Notes: generated from the sequence alone by a model not told the origin. A stretch of DNA of 64,000 bases from Mycobacterium montefiorense (GCF_003112775.1 NZ_BFCH01000002.1:321195-385194); one strand, 5' to 3'; positions 32,872 to 41,815 are shown, numbered from the stretch's first letter. Made by a program: numbers and translations.

Positions 32872-34131
32872 ATGGCGACAGCTCAATTTCAATCTTGCCC
32901 AAGTGTTTTCGACTCCGGTCTGCCCACCCTCCGTTATGGCCACCTCACCGACCCTGACACGGCCCATCGTGCTATCGCCGCGGCACGCTCCCAGTCCCCG
33001 ATAGCGATCGGCTCGTACGGCGCCGAGGTGCTGAGCTATGAGCTGGTTCGTACCGTACTCCGCGACAATCGCTTCACTACGGCAAAAGGCCTCGGGCTCG
33101 ACGCGCAGGGCATTACCTCAGGACCGTTGTGGGACAGGGCGATTACCAACATTCTCAGCCTCGACGGCGTCCCGCATCATCGGTTGCGCCGGCTGGTGTC
33201 CAAAGCGTTCGGGCCTAGGGGTGCCGAGCGGCTGCGCCCGTTGATCGTCGAACTCATCACCGGATTGGTCGAACCACACGCGGCAGCAGGACACGTTGAT
33301 GTCGTGGCCGACATCACCCGCGGTTATCCCACGCGGGTCATCTGCGCGCTGCTGGGTGCCCCGTCACAGGACTGGCAACTTTTCTCCGACTGGACCGACC
33401 AGATCACGAAGATTTTTGAAGGGAATGCCGCAAAGGACGGGCCGGCGATCCTGGCAGCGTGGGAGGAGCTCGACGCATATCTCGAGGAGTTGGTCACCCG
33501 TCGGTCCGCATCGCTGACCGACGACCTGATCTCCGACCTCATTCGGGCCGAGGTCGACGGCGACCGCCTCACCCAGCACGAAATAGTCACCCTCTGCGGT
33601 AGCCTGCTGCGCGCCGGTACCGACACCACCCGCAATCAATTGGCCGCGGCGGTGCAGGCGCTGTGCGCCCAACCCGATCAATGGGCGCTACTCGCCGAGC
33701 ACCCCGAATTGGCCGGCGTCGCGATCAACGAGCTAATGCGTTGCTACCCCAGTGTTTTCGGAAATATCCGCCGAGCAGTCGAAGATGTAGACATGGCCGG
33801 GCTGGGTATTCCCGCCGGTACCTTGGTATTCGCAAACACTGCCGCGGCCAATCGCGATCCGGATGTCTACCACGATCCGGACCGGCTGGACATCAGCCGC
33901 CAAGACCCACCGGCCATTCTGACGTTCGGCGGCGGCGTGCACTACTGCCTCGGAGTTCACCTCGCGCGGATCGAGTTGATGGAGGCGCTTCGAGTCATCA
34001 CCCAACGCATGCCCAACCCGCGTCGAGCCGGACCGGCGCCGTGGGGAGCGATAGCAGGGATCACCGGACCGACCACCCTGCCCCTGGAGTTCGAATCCGT
34101 CAGTAACGGGCTAGTACGGGAAGCCGACTGA
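32872..34131 (+). CDS. Cytochrome P450, subfamily not recognised
   Basis: A 419-residue soluble P450. The I-helix AGTDTT is near residue 245, ELMRCYP supplies the ExxR-like helix, and FGGGVHYCLGVHLAR with the Cys ligand is near residue 353. It is not CYP125, CYP142 or CYP124 by sequence feel, and no KstR operator lies upstream, so a sterol role is not supported. The last 32 bases overlap the convergent beta-lactamase-fold gene. An ATG at 32872 was used; ribosome site GGGGGAT is near. Confidence 0.85.
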   Translation: MATAQFQSCPSVFDSGLPTLRYGHLTDPDTAHRAIAAARSQSPIAIGSYGAEVLSYELVRTVLRDNRFTTAKGLGLDAQGITSGPLWDRAITNILSLDGVPHHRLRRLVSKAFGPRGAERLRPLIVELITGLVEPHAAAGHVDVVADITRGYPTRVICALLGAPSQDWQLFSDWTDQITKIFEGNAAKDGPAILAAWEELDAYLEELVTRRSASLTDDLISDLIRAEVDGDRLTQHEIVTLCGSLLRAGTDTTRNQLAAAVQALCAQPDQWALLAEHPELAGVAINELMRCYPSVFGNIRRAVEDVDMAGLGIPAGTLVFANTAAANRDPDVYHDPDRLDISRQDPPAILTFGGGVHYCLGVHLARIELMEALRVITQRMPNPRRAGPAPWGAIAGITGPTTLPLEFESVSNGLVREAD

Positions 34132-34813
34132 CGAGCCAGTCCATCACGGTATTGGCGACATCGACGCCGGTCTCGAAGCCGCCGTCGTGGACTTCGGCGG
34201 CCAGGGCTACGCCCCATTGCCCCGAAGGTGTCGGCAGGATCCCGAATTGCCGAACTAGGTACTCGCCGTTGATGCCGGGCCCCCAACCCCCTTTTGCCGC
34301 AGCGCCATTGGTGGCCAGGCCCCAACGATGATCGGGAGTCAGCGCGCTCATCAGCTCGATCACATCTGAAGCGCCGGGGATCAATGGCAACTCCGCGGCG
34401 AACCGAGCTTGCCGCTGCAAAGCCCACTCCGTCTGGCCGAAGGCGGTGAAACCGCGCCGAAGTCGCCGTGATTCGACCACAGTGGCGGTGTCGCCACCTT
34501 CGGCGACCACGCCCTGAACCTTGTGTGCCGCGTCCACCGGCTCACCCAGCAGTGACCACAATTGCTCGGACGCACGATTGTCGGATTCGGTGATCGCCTT
34601 GACCGCCAGCTCGCGGGCATTAAGCCAATCGCTGCGCAATGCCGCAATCGCCAGCGGCACTTTGATCGTCGACCAGGCGACGCCCGACCACCACCTGCCC
34701 AGGGAATAGGTCCGGTCCGGACGCGCGATCGCGACACCGATGTTGGCCGGTACCGAATCAGAAAGCTGTTCGAAACTCGCTTCCAGCGCGAGCTCAAGGG
34801 GCCGCGCATTCAT
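34100..34813 (-). CDS. Serine beta-lactamase/DD-peptidase-fold protein
   Basis: A 237-residue protein with the three signature elements of the penicillin-recognising fold: SxxK in WSTIKVPLA near residue 47, SDN in ESDNRASEQ near residue 75, and KGG in AAAKGGWGPG near residue 183. A class A deacylating Glu (ExxLN) is not evident and there is no signal peptide, so it may be an esterase or other acyl-serine enzyme in the cytosol rather than a beta-lactamase. The ATG at 34813 is four bases after the fadD17 stop; an in-frame ATG at 34858 would overlap fadD17. Confidence 0.75.
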   Translation of the reverse strand: MNARPLELALEASFEQLSDSVPANIGVAIARPDRTYSLGRWWSGVAWSTIKVPLAIAALRSDWLNARELAVKAITESDNRASEQLWSLLGEPVDAAHKVQGVVAEGGDTATVVESRRLRRGFTAFGQTEWALQRQARFAAELPLIPGASDVIELMSALTPDHRWGLATNGAAAKGGWGPGINGEYLVRQFGILPTPSGQWGVALAAEVHDGGFETGVDVANTVMDWLVSRLPVLARY

Positions 34814-34817
34814 CGGT

Positions 34818-36317
34818 TTACCGGGGTATCTGCCATACCCGATCATGGCAGTCGACACCCTCGGCTGCCAACTGGCGTTTGAGAACCTTGAATGTCACCG
34901 TCCGCGGCAGCTCCGCGCTGACCCTGACGTACGACGGCCACTGTTTGGGCCCCAGGTCGGGCTGCTCGGCCAGGAACCCGCGAAATTTGTCCGCATCGAA
35001 CTCGGCGCCCTGCTTCATTACCAACGTGGCCATCACCTGGTCGCCGACCACGGGATCGGGAATCGCGTACACGGCGACCTCGGAGTATCGCAGCAATACC
35101 CGCTCAATCGGGGCGGCACCGAGATTCTCGCCGTCGACCCGCATCCAATCGCCAAGCCGTCCAGCGAAGTACGCGTATCCGTCCTCGTCGCGATAAGCGA
35201 GGTCGCCGCTGTGGTAGACCCCGCCGGCCATTCGCTCGGCCTCGGCCGCCGCGTCGTTGTAGTAGCCCTCGAAACGGCCCGGCCCGGTGGCGTTCACCAG
35301 CTCGCCGACCACTCCCACACCGCAGGGCTTGCCGGTTTCGGGGTCGACGATCTCGAGCCCTTCGGTCAGCGGCCCCAACGCGCCCGGCGGCGTATCGGGT
35401 GTGCGGGCGATTGCGAGGCCGCCCTCGGTCGACCCGAACCCGTCCTGGACGACGCACCCGAATCTGCGGCCGAACCGTTCGATGTCGGCGGGAACCCCCT
35501 CGTTGCCGTAGACGGCCCGTAACGGGTTGTCCGCATCGTCGGTTTGTGCCGGCGTGGCCAGCACATAGGACAGCGGCTTGCCCACATAGTTGGCATAGGT
35601 GGCGCCATAGCGACGTACATCGACCAAAAAGTTCGATGCAGAGAACTTGCGCCGCAACGCCATTGAGCCCTGACACGCCGCCGCTACCGTCCAGCCGACC
35701 AGAACCGCATTGGAGTGGAACAACGGCATCGACACGTAGCACACATCGTCACGGCCGAGGTCGAACCGCTGCGCCATCGTCGTTCCGGCTATCGCAACCT
35801 TGCCGTGGCTGCACTTCACCGCCTTGGGCTCGCCGCTGGTGCCCGATGTGAAGATCAGCATGAAAAGGTCTTCGGCCGAGGCGGACTGGAAACTCGGCTC
35901 GGCATCGCGATGCGCATCGACCTCGGCGGCCCACTGCACGGAATCGACGTTCAAGTGGTCGATATCGTCCAGAGTTGCAGCAGATTTCGTGTCGGCTAGT
36001 ACCAGCTGGCAATCAGATCGGTCGATGTCGCGCGCCAGTGCGTCGCCGCGACGCACCGGGTTGAGGCCAACCGGCACAATTCCCGACATCCCGGCCGCCG
36101 TCAACATCGCCGAGAAGAACGGAGTGTTCTCCAGCAGCACGCCAACGTGTGGCGGCTTGGTCGGGTCGAGGCGCTCGCGCAACGTTGCCGCAATCGCGGC
36201 ACCGTACCGCAAGTGATCGCGCCAGCTGGTGAACGAATCCTCGAAGTAGACGCCCCGGTCGTCGATCTCTGCCAGTGGCTCCAGCAGTTTGGTGACCGTG
36301 GGGTCGGGAGGAATCAC
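34818..36317 (-). CDS. fadD17: Steroid acyl-CoA ligase FadD17
   Basis: ANL-type acyl-CoA ligase of 499 residues, thought to activate shortened (C5) steroid side chains such as 3-oxochol-4-en-24-oate. FTSGTSGEPKAVKCSH is the ATP loop near residue 160, GFGSTEGG the adenylation motif near 300, and GDWMRVDGENLG the hinge region. It begins with GTG 36317, four bases after the fadE27 stop; TVTKLLEPLAEIDDRG near the start agrees with the M. tuberculosis protein as I remember it. The upstream extension of the frame lies inside fadE27. Confidence 0.92.
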   Translation of the reverse strand: MIPPDPTVTKLLEPLAEIDDRGVYFEDSFTSWRDHLRYGAAIAATLRERLDPTKPPHVGVLLENTPFFSAMLTAAGMSGIVPVGLNPVRRGDALARDIDRSDCQLVLADTKSAATLDDIDHLNVDSVQWAAEVDAHRDAEPSFQSASAEDLFMLIFTSGTSGEPKAVKCSHGKVAIAGTTMAQRFDLGRDDVCYVSMPLFHSNAVLVGWTVAAACQGSMALRRKFSASNFLVDVRRYGATYANYVGKPLSYVLATPAQTDDADNPLRAVYGNEGVPADIERFGRRFGCVVQDGFGSTEGGLAIARTPDTPPGALGPLTEGLEIVDPETGKPCGVGVVGELVNATGPGRFEGYYNDAAAEAERMAGGVYHSGDLAYRDEDGYAYFAGRLGDWMRVDGENLGAAPIERVLLRYSEVAVYAIPDPVVGDQVMATLVMKQGAEFDADKFRGFLAEQPDLGPKQWPSYVRVSAELPRTVTFKVLKRQLAAEGVDCHDRVWQIPR

Positions 36318-36321
36318 GAAG

Positions 36322-37419
36322 CTAGGCAGGAGTTTCCGCCAACTCACGCCCGATTCGGCGGAGCTGCCCGGTGGCGCCGCCCAACGCGAACTCGGCCTCT
36401 TTGGCGGCCAGGAAGTAACGGTGCGCCGGGTGATCGGTGTCGACGCCGACGCCGCCGTGCACGTGCACAACGGTGTGCGCGACCCGGTGTCCGGCGTCAG
36501 CGGCCCAGAACGCGGCGCTAGCCACGTCGATCTCGGCGGGGATATCTTCGGAGACCTTCCAGGCCGCTTGGGTGAGCGTCAAGCGCAGCCCCTTGACGTC
36601 GATGTAGCCGTCGGCCAGCCGTTGCGACACCGCCTGGAAGCTACCGATCGGCCGGTCGAATTGCTCACGCTCGCGGGCATATTCGGCCGTCATCTGCAAC
36701 CCGCGATCGAGCACCCCGAGTTGATAGGCGGTGCGGCCCAGGGTTCCGAGGGTGCCGAGCCACGGGGCGACTTCGCTACCGCCGACCTTGCGAGCTTCGC
36801 TCACCGCGACGCCGTCCAGCGCCAGGTGCCCGATACTGGTCCGGCCGGTGGTAGCCAGCGAGGTCACGCTGACACCCGGGTCGTCGGCGGCGACAACGAA
36901 AACGGCTGTGCCGGAATCTGTTTCGGCAGGAACAAGGAACGCGTCGGCAACGGGACCGAAGCCGGCCTGGGTGCGGGTTCCGGTCAGTTGGTAGCCGTCA
37001 CCGGAGCGGGTGGCCTGCACGGGCCCTTCACCCATCTCGCCGTCGAGGGCGACCGTCAAGATCTTCTCGCCCTTGACGGCCGGCACACCCCAGCCCTGCT
37101 GCAGCTCCTCGGAGCCGAACCGGGCCAGCACTCCGGCGCCCAGCATCACGGACTCCAGGTACGGCACGGCGGCCAGCTGGCGGCCGAGTGCAACGAGGAT
37201 CGCGACCTGCTCGAGCGCGCCGAAACCGTCGCCGCCGAGCGCGGACGCCGATGCGCTGGTGAGGATGTCGGCCTCGATCAGCTTCTGCCACAGGACGCGA
37301 TCGAACCGTTGCTCGAGCCCGTCAAGTTCGCGTTGATGCTCGGGCGTGCACACCGAGTCCACGATCGTGTCGACCAGGCCGCCAAGGTCGCTTGCCGCTT
37401 CGGTTGTCGTGAAATCCAT
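36322..37419 (-). CDS. fadE27: Acyl-CoA dehydrogenase FadE27 (ChsE5)
   Basis: Smaller partner of the ChsE4-ChsE5 heteromeric dehydrogenase that desaturates C8 and C5 steroid side-chain CoAs. The 365 residues show the C-terminal dehydrogenase domain with REQFDRPIGSFQAVSQ near residues 250-265 and VHVHGGVGVDTDHPAHRY near 315-332. ATG 37419 is 23 bases after the fadE26 stop. It is followed by fadD17 after four bases. Transcription is expected from the KstR operator at 38692. Confidence 0.92.
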   Translation of the reverse strand: MDFTTTEAASDLGGLVDTIVDSVCTPEHQRELDGLEQRFDRVLWQKLIEADILTSASASALGGDGFGALEQVAILVALGRQLAAVPYLESVMLGAGVLARFGSEELQQGWGVPAVKGEKILTVALDGEMGEGPVQATRSGDGYQLTGTRTQAGFGPVADAFLVPAETDSGTAVFVVAADDPGVSVTSLATTGRTSIGHLALDGVAVSEARKVGGSEVAPWLGTLGTLGRTAYQLGVLDRGLQMTAEYAREREQFDRPIGSFQAVSQRLADGYIDVKGLRLTLTQAAWKVSEDIPAEIDVASAAFWAADAGHRVAHTVVHVHGGVGVDTDHPAHRYFLAAKEAEFALGGATGQLRRIGRELAETPA

Positions 37420-37442
37420 GGGATGTCTGTCCTTCTCGATGT

Positions 37443-38621
37443 TCAGCGGTTCCGGGGCAGGCCGAGGGCGACCATGCCGATGATGTCGCGCTGCACCTCG
37501 TTGGTGCCGCCGCCGAAGGTCAGGATCAGGCAGGCCCGGTGCATCCGCTCGACTCGGCCGCGCAGTAACGCTCCCGGCGAGTCCTGGCGGACCGTCGCCG
37601 CGGTACCCAACACCTCCATCAGCAGCCGGTAGGCCTCGGTTGCCAGCTCGGTACCGAAAACCTTCGCCGCCGATGCGTCCGCCGGCCCCAGGGCGTGCCC
37701 TTCCGCCGACGCCAGCTCCCAGTTGATCAGCTTGAGAACTTCGGCCTTGGCGTGCACCCGGGCCAGGTTCAGCTGCACCCATTCCGAGTCGATCAGCCGG
37801 GCCCCGCCGGCGTCTTTGGTGTTCTGTGCCCATTCACGAACCTCGCGCAGGGCCAGGAAGATCGGTTGCGCCGACACCAAAGCGACCCGCTCGTGATTGA
37901 GCTGGTTGGTCACCAGCTTCCAGCCGCCGTTCTCCTCGCCGATCAGGTTGGTCACCGGCACTCGGACGTCGGAGTAGTACGTGGCGCTGGTGTCCACGCC
38001 GGCCATGGTGTGCACCGGCGTCCAGGAGAAACCTTCGGCGGTGGTCGGCACGGCGAGCATGGAAATGCCGCGGTGTTTCTTGGCTTCGGGGTTGGTGCGC
38101 ACCGCCAGCCAGACCCAGTCGGCGTACGCAATCAGGCTGGTCCACATCTTCTGGCCGTTGATGACGTAGTCGTCGCCATCGCGCACCGCCGTTGTGCGCA
38201 GGTTCGCGAGGTCGGTGCCGGCACCAGGCTCGGAGTAGCCGATCGAGAAGTGCAGCTCCCCGGCGGCGATCTTGGGCAGGAAGAACTTCTTCTGTTCGTC
38301 GGTGCCGAACGCCATGATGGTCGGCGCCACGCTGTTGATCGTCAGGAAGGGCACCGGCACGCCGGCGACGGCGGCCTCGTCGGTGAAGATCAGCGAATCC
38401 ATCGGCGAGCGGTCCTGGCCGCCGTACTCCTTGGGCCAGTTCAGCGTGAGCCATCCGTCTTTGCCCATCTGCGCGACGGTGTCGCGATAGGCGTTGCCGG
38501 TTCCGACCTCTCCCTGTGTTGAGTTAAGTGCCTCGCGGCGCTCGGGGGTCATGAGCTTGGTGAAGTACGACCGCAGCTCGCGACGCAGCTCCTCCTGTTC
38601 AGGGGTGTAACTGATGCGCAT
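37443..38621 (-). CDS. fadE26: Acyl-CoA dehydrogenase FadE26 (ChsE4)
   Basis: Catalytic, FAD-binding partner of FadE27 in the first rounds of cholesterol side-chain beta-oxidation. The product has 392 residues beginning MRISYTPEQEELRREL, with SIGYSEPGAGTDLANLRT near residues 131-148 and C-terminal ILTFGGGTNEVQRDIIGM. The start ATG lies 70 bases from the KstR operator, so this gene, unlike several neighbours, has a leader. An AAAGGACGG stretch precedes the ATG. First gene of fadE26-fadE27-fadD17. Confidence 0.93.
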   Translation of the reverse strand: MRISYTPEQEELRRELRSYFTKLMTPERREALNSTQGEVGTGNAYRDTVAQMGKDGWLTLNWPKEYGGQDRSPMDSLIFTDEAAVAGVPVPFLTINSVAPTIMAFGTDEQKKFFLPKIAAGELHFSIGYSEPGAGTDLANLRTTAVRDGDDYVINGQKMWTSLIAYADWVWLAVRTNPEAKKHRGISMLAVPTTAEGFSWTPVHTMAGVDTSATYYSDVRVPVTNLIGEENGGWKLVTNQLNHERVALVSAQPIFLALREVREWAQNTKDAGGARLIDSEWVQLNLARVHAKAEVLKLINWELASAEGHALGPADASAAKVFGTELATEAYRLLMEVLGTAATVRQDSPGALLRGRVERMHRACLILTFGGGTNEVQRDIIGMVALGLPRNR

Positions 38622-38691
38622 TCCAGCCGTCCTTTTGGTTAAACGTGACAAGTGGCTATTCGACCAACGGCTACCCATTCGTCTTCCCGGT

Positions 38692-38705
38692 TGTAACACG
38701 TTCTA
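38692..38705. promoter_or_regulatory. KstR operator between fadE26 and fdxD
   Basis: TGTAACACGTTCTA lies in the 191-base divergent region, 70 bases from the fadE26 ATG and 107 bases from the fdxD GTG. It probably controls both transcripts. Confidence 0.9.
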
Positions 38706-38812
38706 GTCTGGGAATCCAGCGACCGTTTCCTCAGATCCACGTGAGCCCTATGGTGGAGCTACATTCTGATGGGATATGTGACGAGATCCAGGCCAGCTTC
38801 AAGGAGGATGCC

Positions 38813-39004
38813 GTGCGGGTGATCGTGGATCGTGACCGGTGCGAAGGTAACGCGGTGTGCTTGGGAATCGCACCGGATATCTTCGACCTGGACGATGAGG
38901 ACTATGCCGTCGTGAAGCTCGATCCGATACCGTCCGACCAAGAAAATCTCGCCGAGCAAGCAATCGCCGAGTGTCCGCGCGCGGCTTTGCTGCGCGAAGG
39001 CTAG
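38813..39004 (+). CDS. fdxD: Ferredoxin FdxD (3Fe-4S type)
   Basis: A 63-residue ferredoxin. Cluster Cys residues are in RCEGNAVCLG (residues 10 and 16) and AECPRAAL (near 54); the pattern with one Cys replaced by Ala in the first motif is that of P450-type [3Fe-4S] ferredoxins. It would pass electrons to a P450 such as CYP125 or CYP142, or to another oxygenase of the cluster. The GTG is set by the AAGGAGG site six bases upstream. It precedes hsd4A by 36 bases. Confidence 0.9.
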   Translation: MRVIVDRDRCEGNAVCLGIAPDIFDLDDEDYAVVKLDPIPSDQENLAEQAIAECPRAALLREG

Positions 39005-39040
39005 CGGCGAGGGACTCCCGAAACTAGAGGTATTCATAAA

Positions 39041-39952
39041 TTGACTAGCAGCACGAACGCGACCGATCTATCCGGGAAGGTCGCGGTGGTGACCGGTGCG
39101 GCCGCGGGGCTGGGGCGCGCCGAGGCGCTCGGCTTGGCCCGCTTGGGTGCCACCGTCGTCGTCAACGACATGGCCGCCGCGCTGGATGCCTCCGACGTCA
39201 TCGACGAGATCAGCACTGTCGGCTCCAAGGCCGTTGCGGTGACCGGCGACATCAGCCAGCGCTCCACGGCCGACGAACTGGTGTCCTGCGCCGACGGGCT
39301 AGGCGGACTCGACATCGTGGTCAACAACGCCGGCATCACCCGCGACCGGATGCTGTTCAACATGTCCGACGAGGAATGGGACCAGGTCATCGCCGTGCAC
39401 CTGCGTGGGCATTTCCTGCTCACCCGTAACGCGGCGACCTACTGGCGCAGCAGGGCCAAGGACGCCGGGGGATCGATATACGGCCGGATCGTCAACACCG
39501 CGTCGGAGGCCGGACTGGTGGGTCCGGTGGGGCAGGCCAACTACGGCGCCGCCAAGGCGGGCATCATCTCGCTGACCCTGACCGCGTCCCGAGCGCTCGG
39601 ACGCTACGGAGTGTGTGCCAACGCCATCTGTCCCCGCGCACGCACCGCGATGACGGCCGATGTGTTCGGCAGCGCACCAGATATAGAGGGAGGCGGAGTC
39701 GACCCGCTGTCACCCGAGCACGTGGTGAACCTGGTGCAGTTCCTGTCGTCCCCGGCCGCCGCAGAGGTCAACGGTCAGGTGTTCATTGTTTACGGGCCTC
39801 AAGTGACATTGGTCTCAGCCCCGACGGCGGAGCACAGATTCACCGCGGACGGTGCCGCGTGGGAGTCGGCTCAGCTGAGCGGCGCCTTGCAGGACTACTT
39901 TGCTGGTCGTGATCCAGACCGTAACTTTTCCGCGACCGCGTTAATGGAATAA
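39041..39952 (+). CDS. hsd4A: Hsd4A (ChsB1): steroid side-chain hydroxyacyl-CoA / 17-beta-hydroxysteroid dehydrogenase
   Basis: SDR of 303 residues that oxidises the 22-hydroxy group of 3-oxo-chol-4-en-24-oyl-CoA intermediates and can also act on 17-beta-hydroxysteroids. It has the NAD loop TGAAAGLGRAEA near residue 18, NNAG near 97, and the catalytic Ser, Tyr, Lys in NTASEAGLVGPVGQANYGAAK. The only start compatible with the ribosome site AGAGG is TTG 39041. It follows fdxD by 36 bases and precedes the mce4 promoter region. Confidence 0.92.
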   Translation: MTSSTNATDLSGKVAVVTGAAAGLGRAEALGLARLGATVVVNDMAAALDASDVIDEISTVGSKAVAVTGDISQRSTADELVSCADGLGGLDIVVNNAGITRDRMLFNMSDEEWDQVIAVHLRGHFLLTRNAATYWRSRAKDAGGSIYGRIVNTASEAGLVGPVGQANYGAAKAGIISLTLTASRALGRYGVCANAICPRARTAMTADVFGSAPDIEGGGVDPLSPEHVVNLVQFLSSPAAAEVNGQVFIVYGPQVTLVSAPTAEHRFTADGAAWESAQLSGALQDYFAGRDPDRNFSATALME

Positions 39953-39993
39953 TAGGGGCACAATACTGCTTCTCGGGGGGGGGCTTTCGCTAA

Positions 39994-40007
39994 TAGAACG
40001 TGTGTCA
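39994..40007. promoter_or_regulatory. Degenerate KstR-like site upstream of mce4
   Basis: TAGAACGTGTGTCA keeps the left half of a KstR site, but the right half reads GTG instead of GTT. It lies 186 bases before yrbE4A and may be a secondary or relict site. Confidence 0.45.
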
Positions 40008-40059
40008 GATTGGTAATACCGCAAGGGCGCTGACCAGGACAATTAATGCTTCGGACAGG

Positions 40060-40073
40060 AATAACCTGTTCAT
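40060..40073. promoter_or_regulatory. Probable KstR operator at the mce4 promoter
   Basis: AATAACCTGTTCAT has the exact AACNNGTT core with non-consensus outer bases. It abuts a TTGACA -35 at 40073, so repressor binding would block the mce4 promoter. Confidence 0.65.
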
Positions 40074-40103
40074 TGACACGGTGTACTTCTTCTGAGTTAA
40101 TAT
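40073..40103 (+). promoter_or_regulatory. Predicted SigA-type promoter of the mce4 operon
   Basis: TTGACA at 40073-40078 with GTTAAT at 40096 (17-base spacer) or TAATAT at 40098-40103 (19-base spacer). This predicts a start near 40110 and a leader of about 80 bases before the yrbE4A TTG. The 240-base gap after hsd4A holds no gene. Confidence 0.6.
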
Positions 40104-40192
40104 GATCCGGCTCACACGGAGCCGGGTGCGACCGAAGGCAACGTAAAGGCGACGCACAGGCTTCGCCGTGAGCAGCAAAGGGGGGTGCCGCG

Positions 40193-40957
40193 TTGATTGA
40201 ACAACTCGCGGTTCCGGCCCGTGCTGTCGGCGGGTTTTTCGAAATGATGATCGATACGGCCCGTGCATCTTTTCGGCGGCCGTTCCAATTCCGCGAGTTC
40301 CTGGATCAGACGTGGATGATCGCGCGCGTATCGCTGGTACCGACGCTGTTGGTATCCATCCCATTCACCGTGCTGGTCGCATTCACCCTCAATATCTTGC
40401 TGCGGGAAATCGGCGCGGCCGATTTGTCCGGCGCCGGAACGGCGTTCGGCACCATCACCCAGCTGGGCCCGGTCGTGACCGTGCTCGTCGTCGCGGGGGC
40501 CGGCGCCACCGCGATCTGCGCGGACCTGGGTGCGCGCACCATCCGTGAAGAAATCGACGCGATGCGGGTACTCGGCATCGACCCGATCCACCGGCTGGTG
40601 GTACCCCGCGTTCTGGCGTCGACCGTTGTCGCACTGCTGCTTAACGGTTTGGTGTGCGCGATCGGTTTGTCCGGCGGGTACGTATTCTCCGTGTTCCTTC
40701 AGGGTGTCAACCCTGGCGCGTTCATCAATGGCCTGACCGTACTGACCGGACTGCGCGAGTTGATGCTTGCGGAGGTCAAAGCACTGCTGTTCGGCGTGAT
40801 GGCCGGCCTCGTCGGGTGTTACCGCGGCCTCACCGTGAAGGGTGGGCCCAAGGGTGTCGGTAATGCGGTCAACGAAACCGTCGTCTACGCGTTCATCTGT
40901 CTGTTCGTCATCAACGTGGTGATGACGGCCATCGGCGTGCGGTTCTCGACGAAGTGA
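40193..40957 (+). CDS. yrbE4A: YrbE4A: MlaE-family permease of the Mce4 importer
   Basis: Integral membrane subunit (254 residues) of the ABC-like Mce4 system, which imports cholesterol across the cell envelope; it pairs with YrbE4B, and the MceG ATPase is encoded elsewhere. Hydrophobic segments are near residues 47-67, 84-108, 140-172 and 225-248, with the conserved cytoplasmic coupling stretch TIREEIDAMRVLGIDP near 117-132. It starts with TTG 40193 after a GGGGGG ribosome site. First gene of the ten-gene mce4 unit. Confidence 0.94.
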   Translation: MIEQLAVPARAVGGFFEMMIDTARASFRRPFQFREFLDQTWMIARVSLVPTLLVSIPFTVLVAFTLNILLREIGAADLSGAGTAFGTITQLGPVVTVLVVAGAGATAICADLGARTIREEIDAMRVLGIDPIHRLVVPRVLASTVVALLLNGLVCAIGLSGGYVFSVFLQGVNPGAFINGLTVLTGLRELMLAEVKALLFGVMAGLVGCYRGLTVKGGPKGVGNAVNETVVYAFICLFVINVVMTAIGVRFSTK

Positions 40958-40964
40958 GCACGCG

Positions 40965-41807
40965 ATGAGCTACGACCTCACTTACCGGTTCCGCAACATC
41001 GCGGCGCGCCTGCAAGGCCCGATCGACGACTTCGGCGAGCAGGCGCTGTTCTACGGGCAGACCGTGCGCTACGTTCCCAATGCGCTCACCCGGTACCGCA
41101 AGGAGACCATTCGGCTCATCGCCGAGATGACGCTGGGCGCGGGCGCGCTGGTGATGATCGGAGGCACGGTCGGTGTCGCGGCGTTCCTGACGCTGGCCTC
41201 CGGAGGGGTCATCGCCGTCCAGGGCTACTCGTCACTGGGCAACATCGGTATCGAGGCGTTGACCGGTTTCTTGTCGGCGTTCCTGAACGTGCGCGTTGTC
41301 GCGCCGGTCATCGCCGGCATCGCGCTGGCGGCGACGATCGGTGCGGGTGCCACCGCCCAATTGGGTGCCATGCGGGTGTCCGAGGAAATCGACGCCGTGG
41401 AATGCATGGCCGTACACTCGGTGTCCTATCTGGTGTCGACTCGATTGATCGCCGGGCTGGTGGCGATCATCCCGTTGTATTCGTTGTCGGTGCTCGCGGC
41501 CTTTTTCGCCGCCCGGTTCACCACGGTTTTCATCAACGGGCAGTCGGCCGGTCTCTATGACCACTATTTCAATACGTTCCTCATCCCGTCGGACCTACTT
41601 TGGTCGTTCCTGCAGGCCATCGTGATGTCCATCGCGGTGATGCTGGTCCATACCTATTACGGCTATAACACCAGCGGTGGGCCGGTGGGCGTGGGCATCG
41701 CGGTCGGTCAGGCGGTGCGAACCTCGCTTATCGTCGTGGTCGTCATTACATTGTTCATCTCCCTGGCCGTCTACGGCGCGTCCGGTAACTTCAACCTCTC
41801 CGGGTAA
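40965..41807 (+). CDS. yrbE4B: YrbE4B: MlaE-family permease of the Mce4 importer
   Basis: Second permease subunit, 280 residues with five or six membrane spans (main ones near residues 60-85, 100-130, 155-190, 205-235 and 250-275). The coupling helix segment MRVSEEIDAVECMAVH is near 137-152. It lies seven bases after yrbE4A and eight before mce4A, consistent with an operon. It forms the membrane channel with YrbE4A for sterol uptake. Confidence 0.94.
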   Translation: MSYDLTYRFRNIAARLQGPIDDFGEQALFYGQTVRYVPNALTRYRKETIRLIAEMTLGAGALVMIGGTVGVAAFLTLASGGVIAVQGYSSLGNIGIEALTGFLSAFLNVRVVAPVIAGIALAATIGAGATAQLGAMRVSEEIDAVECMAVHSVSYLVSTRLIAGLVAIIPLYSLSVLAAFFAARFTTVFINGQSAGLYDHYFNTFLIPSDLLWSFLQAIVMSIAVMLVHTYYGYNTSGGPVGVGIAVGQAVRTSLIVVVVITLFISLAVYGASGNFNLSG

Positions 41808-41815
41808 GGGGGACG

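Noticed and set aside
39975..39984. Run of about nine G residues
   Set aside because: A possible phase-variable or assembly-error site, but it lies in non-coding DNA with no gene dependent on its length.
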